Positions 22,931-32,925 of a DNA stretch of 64,000 nt are shown piece after piece (the stretch's first letter is position 1; each line of letters begins with the position of its first letter). Position numbers and translations under genes: made by a program. The stretch comes from Myxococcales bacterium (GTDB lineage Bacteria; Myxococcota_A; Polyangia; Haliangiales; Haliangiaceae): the NCBI GenBank assembly GCA_016707895.1, contig JADJGV010000019.1:124001-188000 (forward strand), written 5' to 3'. Below the pieces are notes generated by a model, which did not search any database, had not been told where the DNA came from, and saw only the letters and a program-made list of their open reading frames with translations.

Positions 22931-25170
22931 CTCCGCGGTCCCGTCGGCGGCAGCTGGCCAAGCTTCCGCGATCAAGCGCGGCAACGTCAGGCCGCCACCG
23001 CGCTGATCATCGGCGACATCGTCACGATCGCAGTCGCGACGCCGGCCGCCGCGCGACGTTGCAGCCACGGAACATGGGATCCGGATCGTGACTTCGTCCG
23101 TTGTGGCGTCGCGCACTGCACCGCGTCGGGCTCGCCAGCGCCATCGGCGCCAGGCCCCGGCTCGCGAGCGTACGCTTCTCGGCCAGCCGCGGAGCGCCGC
23201 GGTCAGGGCAGGTGCCGGCGCCCGATCCAGCGCTGGCGAGCCGCGCCGCGCTCGGCCGTCGCGATGCGGGCCAACCCTCAGGGGTCGTCGCGCTGCCGGT
23301 CGGCCCGCGACGTCGTCGGCTCCACCTGGGGCCACCGTGCGGCCAACGTCGGGGATCTCGGGTGGCGCTGGAAGCCCCCGACGTCGGGTCGCTCGGAATC
23401 GGCCCGGTCAGCGCGCACCACCATCGCCGCAGGCGGGTCGACCCTTCAGTGCGCCACACGCGCAGGTGCGCGACCAGCGACGGGATCCGCCGATCGCGCG
23501 GCCCGTCACCGGGGCAGACGCCGCGCGTCGGCGCCCGTGGATCTCGGCCAGCCTTGCGGTCGCGGGGCGGTCAGACGCCGCGCGATGTCGTCGGAGCGGG
23601 CGGCCGGCGGCCCGCTCCGCGTCGTCACGCCCGGTCGAGGTACGCCGGGCCCGGGATCCCAGGCGGCCACGGGTATCCAGCGCCCGGATCCAGCGCGCGG
23701 ACGGTGCCCCGGGATTGAGCCGAGCTTCCGGCGGCCCGGTCGATCTTGAGCCAGAGGTCGTCGGACTGGGCGCCGGGCGGTTACCAGCCGGCGGTTTCAG
23801 AGGTGGGGGCTGCATCCAGCCACCCTGACGGACCCACGAACGCTAGCAACGCGCCAGATCGACCGCGCACGAAATCCGGGCCTAAGGGCGCGCGGCTTCG
23901 ATGGCGGTCGCCTCATGCGCTCGTCGGCTGCTGGCGATGGCGGCCAGGCTGCGGCCAGCCCGCGTCGTCGCATGTCGTCGGCTTGACGGGCGGCCGCGGC
24001 GCCCCGTCATGCGCCGCCGCGGTCCACTTGCGACATGCAACGAAATGCGCGAACTCGGCGCGTCTGTTCCTGTATGCGCCTGACGGGAGGCCGGCCGTCC
24101 CTTCCGATAGCCGACTGGATCGACGCCTTCCGTCGATCGATCATCGTCGGTCAGCCGCGGTGATGCGCGACCAACAGTCGCCATCCGGCGCTCGCCAGGT
24201 AGGACCGGACTCGGCTGCAACGTCCTGTCCCGTAGCGGCCGATGAGACCTTGCTCCATCTGACGGCGTCCCACGCCAGGCGCGCAGGAGCGTTGCCTCGA
24301 GGGCGGGGGTGCCTTTGGCGCGCAAGTCGCAGTCGTAGCGGTCGGGCACCCCCCAGCCACCGCGCGCGGAAGTTGGACCCGAGGAGATCGCGAGACAGGC
24401 TCCCTTGTTCGTGGGACAACGCGGGGATCAGCGCCAGGCGGGGCCCGACGCGGGCCCGGCACCGGGTTCTGCTGCGCGACTTGATGGAGCGTGCGTACTG
24501 GGTCGCGTTCTGCCGCGTTCTCGTCCGACGTCCGATAGTCCCCGAGCGCGCCAGCAGATTTACCACGCGCGGCCCGTCGCTCCCGTCGGCCGCACAGCAC
24601 ACGCGCGCGCCCGTGACGACGGCCCATGCCTGGCAAGGCGGCCCTGGGCAGCAAGGGCCGATCACCCGCGCCAGAGCGGCCGCCGAGTAGATCGGACGCG
24701 ACGTTGATCCCGGGCCGGGGCCACGCTGACCGCATCGGTCCGCCGCCGGAGCAGTCCGCCTGACGCTGGGGCGCGTCAAAATAGAACCTCCTAGAATGTC
24801 GGCGCCTTCGCGGAGTCAAAGGCGCGGCACGCCGCTCCAACTTCTCGCTGGCTGTCCGCGGTTCAGCGAAGTTCTCGCCGGCAGTCCGAAGCGGTGGCGA
24901 AGAACTGGGCACCACGACGACGGCGAGGTCCTTTCACAAGCGAAGCCCTGCCACGGTTGACACCAGACGCCCGGGGTCGTGAAGCACTCCACGAGGTTCG
25001 TCGCAAGGACGCAATCACTCGACGAGCCGCATGCGACTGGTCTGTCGTGGTCGCCTGCGGCGAGTAGCGGTGGACCTGCAATGCAACCGCGGCCGCGTGG
25101 GCCCGACAACCGGCCGCAGTCACCCCCACCAGCAAGACGATCCAGGCTCGGGCCATCCCACGACGCTACA
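22931..25170. other. Island segment without coherent reading frames
   Basis: About 2.2 kb in which neither strand shows a frame with the third-position GC bias seen elsewhere in the window or any recognisable domain. Long nominal frames on both strands have random-looking Arg/Pro/Ser-rich composition. On the minus strand AGGAGG stands 7 bases before a TTG at 24779, and 17-bp direct repeats TTCTCGCYGGCWGTCCG (24842-24858 and 24872-24888) lie just upstream, which may be the old promoter region of the element's main operon. A 97-aa minus frame from 25156 begins like a lipoprotein (VGVTAAGC) but is otherwise unsupported. Confidence 0.4.
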
Positions 25171-25188
25171 CCCGCGCGGTAGCCCGGC

Positions 25189-25252
25189 GTTGCCACTCCG
25201 TTGCCAGTTGCCGCGGCAAACCGGCGTTGCAGCCGCTGCCGACGTTGCCAGC
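25189..25252 (+). promoter_or_regulatory. Integrase arm-type sites, right end
   Basis: Direct GTTGCC-like copies: GTTGCCACT (25189), GTTGCCAGT (25200), GTTGCCGCG (25207), GTTGCAGCC (25226) and GTTGCCAGC (25244). Two 9-mers are identical to those at the left end. They end about 48 bp before the attR core, as expected of arm-type binding sites of a tyrosine integrase. Confidence 0.55.
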
Positions 25253-25299
25253 CTTGCCGCGATTCCGCGAACCTAGCGACATCGCGCCCCGCGGCACCC

Positions 25300-25346
25300 G
25301 TTTCGTAAACCGTAGGTCCGCGGATCATACCCGCGCATCGGCTCCA
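25300..25346 (+). repeat. attR core, 47-bp copy of tRNA-Thr 3' end
   Basis: Identical to 18357-18403, from GTTTCGTAAAC through the CCA end. The 5' half of a tRNA is absent, so this is only the duplicated attachment site that marks the far boundary of the island. Confidence 0.9.
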
Positions 25347-25557
25347 GACAGCAGCGTGCCTCCCTGCCCCCCCAGGGTGCGACGTGGCCGGGTCCACCCG
25401 GCGTCCGCGGCCGTCCTCGGCAATCCTGCTACGCTGTGCCCGATCCGATGGACGTCGAGACGCCCCCTTCGCGCGGGCTGGTGGCCCGGGATGGATTCGC
25501 GGTCGGCCGCGGCGGCACGCAGGCGGGCACGCGCGCGCGAGCGCTCGGAGGTGGCGG

Positions 25558-27309
<1,752 letters not shown>

Positions 27310-27316
27310 GCGCGGG

Positions 27317-27736
27317 CTACGCGATCGTCAGGTCGGCGCCGGTGAGCGCGCCGGCCGGATCGCGGGTCACGGACCACCGCACGCCCACGCGCGTGCCGTA
27401 GCGCGCCGCGTAGACGCGGACCTCGCCGCCGTCGGGCTCGGCGCGGCGATCGATGAGCGTCACCGCGGTCAGCTTGGGCCACGCCGCGGCGTACAGCGGC
27501 AGCCAGGTGCGCAGCTCGGCGGCCAGCGGCCGCGCGGCCGGCGCGTCGCGGGTGTCCGGCACGGTGCCGTCGGCCAGGCGGATCAGCAGCGCGCGATCCG
27601 CCTGGAGCTCGCCGCGATCGACCGGGCGGGCCAGCGCGGCGGCGGTCGGCGCGGGCGGCGGCGCGGCCCCCAGCGCCAGGTTGACGGGTCCCGGCGTGAC
27701 CGTCGCCGCGGCCGATCGCGGCAAAGGCTGGCACAC
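27317..27736 (-). CDS. Hypothetical protein (139 aa)
   Basis: A short protein with a Pro/Ala-rich N-terminus and a mixed alpha/beta C-terminal half (RTWLPLYAAAWPKLTAVTLIDRR, then VRVYAARYGTRVGVRWSVTRD). No known family is recognised. The start is uncertain because there is no ribosome site; GTG 27736 is the longest sensible choice. It converges on the kinase gene with a 7-bp gap. Confidence 0.45.
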   Translation of the reverse strand: MCQPLPRSAAATVTPGPVNLALGAAPPPAPTAAALARPVDRGELQADRALLIRLADGTVPDTRDAPAARPLAAELRTWLPLYAAAWPKLTAVTLIDRRAEPDGGEVRVYAARYGTRVGVRWSVTRDPAGALTGADLTIA

Positions 27737-27821
27737 CGGGAAAGACCCTGGCCGATCGACGTCACAGAGTGCGTCCCAGCGTCCCTACCCGGTGAGGCCC
27801 ACGCGCGGGCCCGGAGCCCCG

Positions 27822-28793
27822 ATGCGAGCCACCGCCACCGATGCCCGTCCCACCGCCGCCCGCGCCAGCGAGCGCGCCACCGTCGATGACAGCGCCCTGG
27901 CCCAGGCCCTGGACCCTGCGCTGGGCGTGTTCGCGAGCGTCGAGTCGCTGACCGCCGGCGACCCGAGCTTGCCAGTCGCGGTGCGCGGCCGGCTGGTCGG
28001 CCCGGTGTTCGCGTGGCCGCGCGAGGTCCACGGCCGCGGCGGCGACGCCGGCGACGCGCTGGTCAGCGTGGTGTCGGCGGCCCTCGAGCAGCTGGGTCGG
28101 GACGGCCTGGTCGGCAAGCGCGTCGTGCCGGCGATCCGCATGGGGCTCGGTTCGCGGGCGACGATCGACGCCGCCACCGTGCTGGCCCGCGGCGCGATCG
28201 GCTGCTCGGCCGAGCTGGCCGGCGCCGGTGAGCACGGCGCGCTCGAGGCGTGGGAGCGGCGCGCCACGGCCCGGGCCTGGGCCGATCACCAGGCCGAGGC
28301 CCGCCTCGACGAGGGCGGCGAGCCGCCGGCGATCGGCCGCGTGCTCGACTGGCATCGCGGCCGGGGCCGCCGGGTGATCTCGCTGTTGCTCGACCGCACG
28401 CCGCCGGTGGTGGCGTGCGTGGCCCTGCCCCACGATCCCGACGCGCCGGCGCTGGTCGGCGTCGCCGCCGGCCGCACCCTGGCCAGCGCGTGGCGCGGCG
28501 CCGCCCTCGAGCTGCACCAGGTGCACCTGACCCGGTGCCTGGGCGCGCGCACGAGCGACCTGCGCGGCCGCCACGGCCGGCTGACCGCGGGCCGGGTGAT
28601 GGGCGTGGCGCGCGATCACGCGATCAGCCGCGACGCGCTGGCGGCGCTGGTCGCCGCGACCCGCCGCTCGATCGCGCCCGGCACCGTGCCGTCGTACGCG
28701 CCGCACCTCGACGCCCTCGCGGTCGACGTGACCCCGCCCATCGCCGAGCGGCTGGGTCGCAAGGTGGTCGCGGTGGTGCTCGGCGGCGATTGA
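27822..28793 (+). CDS. YcaO-like protein
   Basis: 323 aa, ATG with GGAG 6 bases upstream. It shows the YcaO layout: an early GRGGDAGDALVSVVSAALEQ (family GKGxxxxxAxxSAxxEAxE), then GCSAELAGAGEHGALEAWER (family SNGLAAGxxxxEAxxHALxExxER), then PVVACVALPHDPDAPALVGVAAGRTLASAW and LELHQ (family AxxRAxxExxQ). Those segments supply the ATP-binding acidic residues and Gln. YcaO proteins use ATP to activate amide backbones (azoline, thioamide or amidine formation, or S12 modification). At 323 aa this copy is shorter than most and has no adjacent E1-like partner or obvious precursor peptide. Confidence 0.65.
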   Translation: MRATATDARPTAARASERATVDDSALAQALDPALGVFASVESLTAGDPSLPVAVRGRLVGPVFAWPREVHGRGGDAGDALVSVVSAALEQLGRDGLVGKRVVPAIRMGLGSRATIDAATVLARGAIGCSAELAGAGEHGALEAWERRATARAWADHQAEARLDEGGEPPAIGRVLDWHRGRGRRVISLLLDRTPPVVACVALPHDPDAPALVGVAAGRTLASAWRGAALELHQVHLTRCLGARTSDLRGRHGRLTAGRVMGVARDHAISRDALAALVAATRRSIAPGTVPSYAPHLDALAVDVTPPIAERLGRKVVAVVLGGD

Positions 28794-28835
28794 TCGGGGC
28801 TCGACAACCGCCGCGCGCGGCGCTAGGTTGCGCGC

Positions 28836-29186
28836 ATGACGGTGGCGGGATGGGAGTTGGAGATCGCGGCCGCACAGGCCATCACCGAGTACGAGATCGA
28901 CGGCGTCGCCTACGCGCGCATCCGGTACGGCTGCGAAGCCGAGGACTGGGGCGCCGCCAGCGGCCGACCGTGCCATGACTGCGCGGTGCGCCCTGGCCAG
29001 TACCACGTGCCGAGCTGCGACGCCGAGCGCTGCCCGGCGTGCCTGGGCCAGGCGATCAGCTGCGGGTGCAACGACGACGAGGACGAGGACGACGACGAGG
29101 GCGAGGACGACGACGAGGGCGAGGACCTCGACGACGAGCCCGACGCCGTCGACGACGAGCCTGGCGACGAGCGGCTGATCAACTGA
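28836..29186 (+). CDS. Small Cys-rich protein with acidic tail
   Basis: 116 aa. The middle carries a metal-binding-like cluster: CHDC, then PSCDAERCPACLGQAISCGC, with a nearby His. The last 40 residues are nearly all Asp/Glu (nucleotides about 29071-29170). The module RIRYGCEAEDWG...CHDCAVRPGQYHVPSCDAE looks like a widespread uncharacterised bacterial zinc-ribbon family. It starts 42 bp after the YcaO gene on the same strand and may be co-transcribed; a functional link is only inferred. Confidence 0.65.
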   Translation: MTVAGWELEIAAAQAITEYEIDGVAYARIRYGCEAEDWGAASGRPCHDCAVRPGQYHVPSCDAERCPACLGQAISCGCNDDEDEDDDEGEDDDEGEDLDDEPDAVDDEPGDERLIN

Positions 29187-29205
29187 GCCGGGGCGTCTGG
29201 CTCCG

Positions 29206-29889
29206 TCAGTCGCCGTCGGCCGCCCGGCAGCGCGCGGGCGCGCCGGCGGCCAGCGGCGCGCGCAGCCGCGTGGTCCACGCGACGTTGTCCGACCGCACGC
29301 CGGCCGGGCCGCGCAGGTCGCGCGCGTTCGCCGGCAGCGGGCCGCGCCACAGCTCGACGCCGTCGATCGTCACGGCCAGCGTGTCGTCGACGATGGCCGC
29401 GGCCAGGACGCGGTGGTCGCCGGGCGCCAGCGCCGGCGCGGGCACCGCCGCGACGTCGGTGTAGCCGCCGGCGCCGCAGCCGCGGTGGTCGTGCTTGCCG
29501 GGGTTGCGCTTGACCGACACCACCAGCTCGCGCGCCGGCTCGAGCCGCCACATCACGTAGACCAGGTTGCAGCCGTCCTCGGCCCGCAGCTTGAGCCCGA
29601 GCTGGCGCCGGCGCTGTCCGGAGGCCAGGGCCACGACCTTGGCGGTGGGGCCGCGGTAGGTGAACTCGAGCTCGGCGGCGTCGCCGGTCGTGGCCGGGGC
29701 GACCGCGCGGAAGGTCGGCGCGTCGATCACCGCGGCGCCGTCGACCGCCGCGAACCGCCCCTTGGTCGCGCACCACGCCGGCAGATCGGCGGCGATCGCC
29801 TGGGCGTTGCCGCCGCCCGGATCGGCCTGGCCGCGGGCGCAGCCCAGCGCCACGGCCAGCGCGCAGGCCCAGCGCGCGCCGGCGATCAC
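29206..29889 (-). CDS. Lipoprotein of the polysaccharide-export locus
   Basis: 227 aa from GTG overlapping the upstream stop (GTGA). The signal ends in lipobox ALGC. The mature part is beta-rich and resembles a concanavalin/laminin-G-like carbohydrate-binding fold (LEFTYRGPTAKVVALASG, NLVYVMWRLEPARELVVSVKR, DDTLAVTIDGVELWRGPLP). That is pattern recognition only. It is the last gene of the operon with the coiled-coil and outer-membrane-type proteins, so it is probably surface- or periplasm-located and tied to glycan export or binding. Confidence 0.6.
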   Translation of the reverse strand: MIAGARWACALAVALGCARGQADPGGGNAQAIAADLPAWCATKGRFAAVDGAAVIDAPTFRAVAPATTGDAAELEFTYRGPTAKVVALASGQRRRQLGLKLRAEDGCNLVYVMWRLEPARELVVSVKRNPGKHDHRGCGAGGYTDVAAVPAPALAPGDHRVLAAAIVDDTLAVTIDGVELWRGPLPANARDLRGPAGVRSDNVAWTTRLRAPLAAGAPARCRAADGD

Positions 29890-30917
29890 GGCGCCGCCTC
29901 GCCGAGGATCGTCGCCAGCGCGGCGACGTGGGCGGCCAGGTAGGCGTGTTCGGCGCGCATCCGCACCAGATCGAACCACACGGTCTGGGCGATGCGCCGG
30001 CTGGCGTCGCCGCCGAGGCCCTTGAGCTCGCGGTGTTGCCGGTCGAGCTCGTCGACCAGCGCGGCGGTCGACGCCGCGCGGTCCCGCTCGGCGGCCAGCT
30101 CGGCCTCGAGCCGGGCGCGGTTGCCGGCCCCGGCCGGCGCGCGCTCGAGCATGCGCCGCCGCCCGGCCGCGGCGTCGCGGTTGCCGACCACCTGCCACAG
30201 CACGCCCAGGTTCACCGACGCCGACACCACCGCGAAGTACGGCGAGTCGTCGTCCTGCCCGGCCAGCGAGTCGTAGCCGACGCGCGCCGACAGATCGAAC
30301 GCGCGCAGCACCCGCAGCGACGCCTCGCGGCGCTCGACCTCGGCGTCGGCCGCCTGCAGCCGGGCCAGCGCCCGCGGCACCGGCGCGGCCTCGCCCGCGG
30401 GCAGCCGGCCGCGCTCGGCGGTCGTCGCCGCCGCCAGCGCCTGCAGATCGGCGACCCGCAGCTCGAGCGCGGTCAGCTCGGGCGCGGTCGCGCGGCGCGC
30501 CGCGACGTCGGCCCTGACCCGCGCCAGCAGCGCGTCGGTCTCGGCCAGCGCGGCGTCGAGCACCTCGGCCCGGGCCGCCAGCGCCTGGGCCCGGGCGGCG
30601 TCGCCGATCGCCACCTCGGCCTGGTGCCGTCGGCAGTCGGCGGCGGCGCGGGCCCGGGTGACCAGGCCCTCGACCGCGCCCGTGAAGCGGTAGCTGACGC
30701 CGAGCGTCACCCGGGTGTCGTTGGCGGTCGGATCGGGCGCCGCGGTGGTGGCCGGCGCCTCGACGTAGCCGACCGAGCCGAACACCGCCGGCGACAGCCC
30801 GAGCGCGGCGTCGGCGGCGGCGACGCCCTGCACCCGCTGGCAGTAGCCGTCGTCGTCCGCGCGCGCGCTGGTCGCCGCGCCCAGCGCCGCCAGCACCAGC
30901 GCCGCCCGCGCGGTCAC
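29886..30917 (-). CDS. Secreted coiled-coil protein, TolC-like
   Basis: 343 aa with a cleavable signal (ALVLAALGAATSARA, then DDD). The mature chain is dominated by long helices (about 85-185 and 245-320), with beta-like segments VTLGVSYRFTG and YFAVVSASVNLGVLWQV. That arrangement recalls outer-membrane efflux proteins of the TolC type. The GTG start overlaps the upstream stop as GTGA; an ATG two codons upstream is the alternative. It could be the outer-membrane exit of the neighbouring polysaccharide system; classical TolC repeats are not clear. Confidence 0.6.
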   Translation of the reverse strand: MTARAALVLAALGAATSARADDDGYCQRVQGVAAADAALGLSPAVFGSVGYVEAPATTAAPDPTANDTRVTLGVSYRFTGAVEGLVTRARAAADCRRHQAEVAIGDAARAQALAARAEVLDAALAETDALLARVRADVAARRATAPELTALELRVADLQALAAATTAERGRLPAGEAAPVPRALARLQAADAEVERREASLRVLRAFDLSARVGYDSLAGQDDDSPYFAVVSASVNLGVLWQVVGNRDAAAGRRRMLERAPAGAGNRARLEAELAAERDRAASTAALVDELDRQHRELKGLGGDASRRIAQTVWFDLVRMRAEHAYLAAHVAALATILGEAAP

Positions 30918-32659
30918 AGCCATAGCGGCTTGCCACCCACGAACAGCACGTCCTCGCGCGCGCCCTTGCCGTCGATCTGGATCTCGACCAGCTGGCCCCG
31001 CAGCGTCTGATCGCGGTGCGGGTGCTTGCCGGTGACCTCGCCCGGCAGGATCGCCAGCACCTTGCCGGCGTGGTGGCAGATGATCATGCCCAGCGAGCAG
31101 CGGTACAGCGGCGCGCCGACCGCGGCGTTGTGCAGGTTGTCGTACGGCACGAACGCGACCTCGGCGTGATCGGCCAGCGCGCGCAGGTACGGGGTGCCGC
31201 GCAGGTCGGCCAGGATCGCCTCCTGCCGCGCCAGCCCCGACTTGACCACCTCGCGCTCCTCGAGCACGCGCGCGGTGTCGAGCCGCGACCGGTCGTACTC
31301 CTGCTTGATCCGCAGCACCTCGTACGACAGCACCTGATCGCCGCCGCGCTCGGAGACGATGGCCTCGAGCGAGGCCGCCTCGGCCGCGAGCGCCGCGGCC
31401 CGGGTCTCGAACTCGGCCTGGCGCTCGGCCAGCGTCAACGTCGAGCTGGTGATCTGCGCGACCTGGAACCGGCCCGACAGCATGTCGTCGCGATCGATCA
31501 GGCCGGCCGAGTACTCCTGCGCCATCCGCCGCTGCGACGCCGAGGCGTAGGCCTGGTTGGAGCGGGTGATCTTGGCCCGCGCCCCCGCGTAGTCGCGCGC
31601 CAGCGCGCGCACGCGGTCGAGCGCCGCGGTGCGCCCCTCGAGGTCGGCGCGGATCGCCCGCGCGAACTCGGCCTGGTATCCCTGCTCCATCGCGATCGCG
31701 CGTTCGGCGTGGCGCAGCTGCGCCACCAGCTGGTCGCGCGCGGTCTGGTGCTGATCGACCTGCGCCTGCAACGCCAGCACCCGCTCGTCGGTGGCCGACA
31801 CCACCGTCGGCCGCACCCAGCTGTCGCTGACCACGTAGAACGCGCTGGTCGCCAGGTACCCGACCAGCACGATCACGATGATCGACAGGATCACGAAGCC
31901 GAGCAGCCGGTACGCCGACACCATCCACTTCGCCGACTTCTTCGACAGCTCCGCCGGCGGCCCCAGCCCCAAGCGCGTGAAGACGTCCCAGCGGTTGCTG
32001 GGCGTCGCGACGGCGGTGTTGGCCGGCGGCGACGACGAGAGGAAGGACAAAGGATCGAACGGCGCCGGGGAGACGACCGGCGCCGGGGAGACGACCGGGG
32101 CCGGGGCCGCGACCGGGGCCGCGACCGACCGCGATCCGAAGCCGGATCCCGATCCCGATCCCGATCCCGATCCCGTCCCCGTCACCGATCCCGTCCCCGT
32201 CACCGATCCCGTCCCCGTCACCGATCCCGTCCCCGTCACCGTCCCCGATCTCCCGACCGCGGCGGCGACGCTCGCGGCCGACGGCGCGGCCACCGGCGCC
32301 GAGCCGACGGCGTCGACCTCGCGGCGCACGTGGCGCGGCGCCGGCGGCGTCGGCTCGCGACGCTCGCGCGGCGGACGCGGCGCCAGCGCGGGTGGCTTGG
32401 CGCGATCCCAGCCGTCGGCGAGGGTGCCGGCGGTCAGCGCGCGGCTGCGCTGCGCGGCGCCGTCGCGCGGCGGCGCGAATGGGATGACGTCGGCGTGGGC
32501 GCGCATCTCGGGCAGCGCCGGCACCACGACGGTGTCGTGGGCGCCGTCCCAGACCGGCGCGGCGGCCGGCGTCGGAGGTGGGGCGACGCGCGGCTCGGGC
32601 CGAGCTGCAGGTCGCGGACGCGCGGGCGGCGGAGCGGATCGCAACTTCGGTTCGGGCAT
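30914..32659 (-). CDS. Membrane-anchored coiled-coil protein, HlyD/Alg44-like
   Basis: 581 aa. A long Pro/Ala-rich cytoplasmic N-terminus (about 1-215) contains a Gly-Thr/Gly-Ser repeat. One transmembrane helix follows (about 252-277, LLGFVILSIIVIVLVGYL). Then comes a large periplasmic coiled-coil region (about 290-490) and a C-terminal half-lipoyl/beta region (YRCSLGMIICHHAGKVLAILPGEVTGKH). The layout is that of membrane-fusion proteins working with polysaccharide synthases. It is divergent from the glycosyltransferase operon and heads the operon with the outer-membrane-type protein and lipoprotein. Confidence 0.65.
   Translation of the reverse strand: MPEPKLRSAPPPARPRPAARPEPRVAPPPTPAAAPVWDGAHDTVVVPALPEMRAHADVIPFAPPRDGAAQRSRALTAGTLADGWDRAKPPALAPRPPRERREPTPPAPRHVRREVDAVGSAPVAAPSAASVAAAVGRSGTVTGTGSVTGTGSVTGTGSVTGTGSGSGSGSGSGFGSRSVAAPVAAPAPVVSPAPVVSPAPFDPLSFLSSSPPANTAVATPSNRWDVFTRLGLGPPAELSKKSAKWMVSAYRLLGFVILSIIVIVLVGYLATSAFYVVSDSWVRPTVVSATDERVLALQAQVDQHQTARDQLVAQLRHAERAIAMEQGYQAEFARAIRADLEGRTAALDRVRALARDYAGARAKITRSNQAYASASQRRMAQEYSAGLIDRDDMLSGRFQVAQITSSTLTLAERQAEFETRAAALAAEAASLEAIVSERGGDQVLSYEVLRIKQEYDRSRLDTARVLEEREVVKSGLARQEAILADLRGTPYLRALADHAEVAFVPYDNLHNAAVGAPLYRCSLGMIICHHAGKVLAILPGEVTGKHPHRDQTLRGQLVEIQIDGKGAREDVLFVGGKPLWL
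32169..32240 (-). repeat. 18-bp tandem repeat, four units, G-rich on coding strand
   Basis: Four perfect copies of GATCCCGTCCCCGTCACC (plus strand), preceded by GATCCC hexamers from about 32142. On the coding (minus) strand this gives GGGG/GGG runs and an in-frame Thr-Gly-rich linker. A related hexamer array lies at 61823-61989. Confidence 0.85.
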
Positions 32660-32925
32660 AGGGTGCCGTGCGCGGCACGGCGTCGACGGAGATTGCAAGA
32701 AGGTCGCCACGCGATCGCGGCGATCGCGCCGCGCCTAACTCGCGGATGCGCCGCGTGCGCGCGCGCACCGCGCTGCGACCAAGCGTGGGCACAGACCCCA
32801 CACGTGGGAAGCCGCGGCCCCGATCGTACGACCGCTCACGCGCGCGACCGCGCGACAACACACGCGCGCGTCGGCGGCATCGCTCTTGCTGTCGTCTGCA
32901 TCGTCGCGCGCGGCGCGATCACGCG
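32660..32925. promoter_or_regulatory. Divergent promoter region of the polysaccharide locus
   Basis: 266 bp between the coiled-coil gene and the glycosyltransferase. It contains the inverted repeat CCCAC-AC-GTGGG at 32797-32808 with a nearby CGTGGG (32784-32789), a possible operator. No promoter boxes can be assigned with confidence. Confidence 0.4.

Larger units (their letters stand above)
18404..25346. mobile_element. Integrative element (satellite/IME-like) in tRNA-Thr
   Basis: A 6.9-kb island bounded by the 47-bp tRNA-derived repeats, with an integrase gene directly inside the tRNA end and repeated GTTGCC motifs inside both ends. Every recognisable gene is on the minus strand, reading toward the integrase. 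Besides integrase and an HTH regulator, only remnants of a replication module can be made out. Size and order (integrase, regulator, primase/Rep) recall P4- or PICI-like satellites or mobilisable elements, but no capsid-hijacking or mobilisation gene is seen. Confidence 0.8.

Noticed and set aside
22004..23335. 443-codon minus-strand frame inside the island
   Set aside because: It is not one gene: Rep-like and Toprim-like pieces occur in this and neighbouring frames, and the overall composition looks random.
24863..25156. 97-aa minus-strand lipoprotein-like frame near attR
   Set aside because: The start resembles a lipoprotein signal, but there is no ribosome site, no codon bias and the rest is Arg/Ser-rich noise; not called as a gene.
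25347..25557. Extension of the receiver-kinase gene upstream to GTG 25384
   Set aside because: The added 58 residues are Arg-rich and unlike a receiver N-terminus; GGAGG and the canonical domain start favour ATG 25558.
32142..32249. Possible CRISPR-like array
   Set aside because: Units are 6-18 bp with no unique spacers and stay in frame within a protein; a simple tandem repeat.
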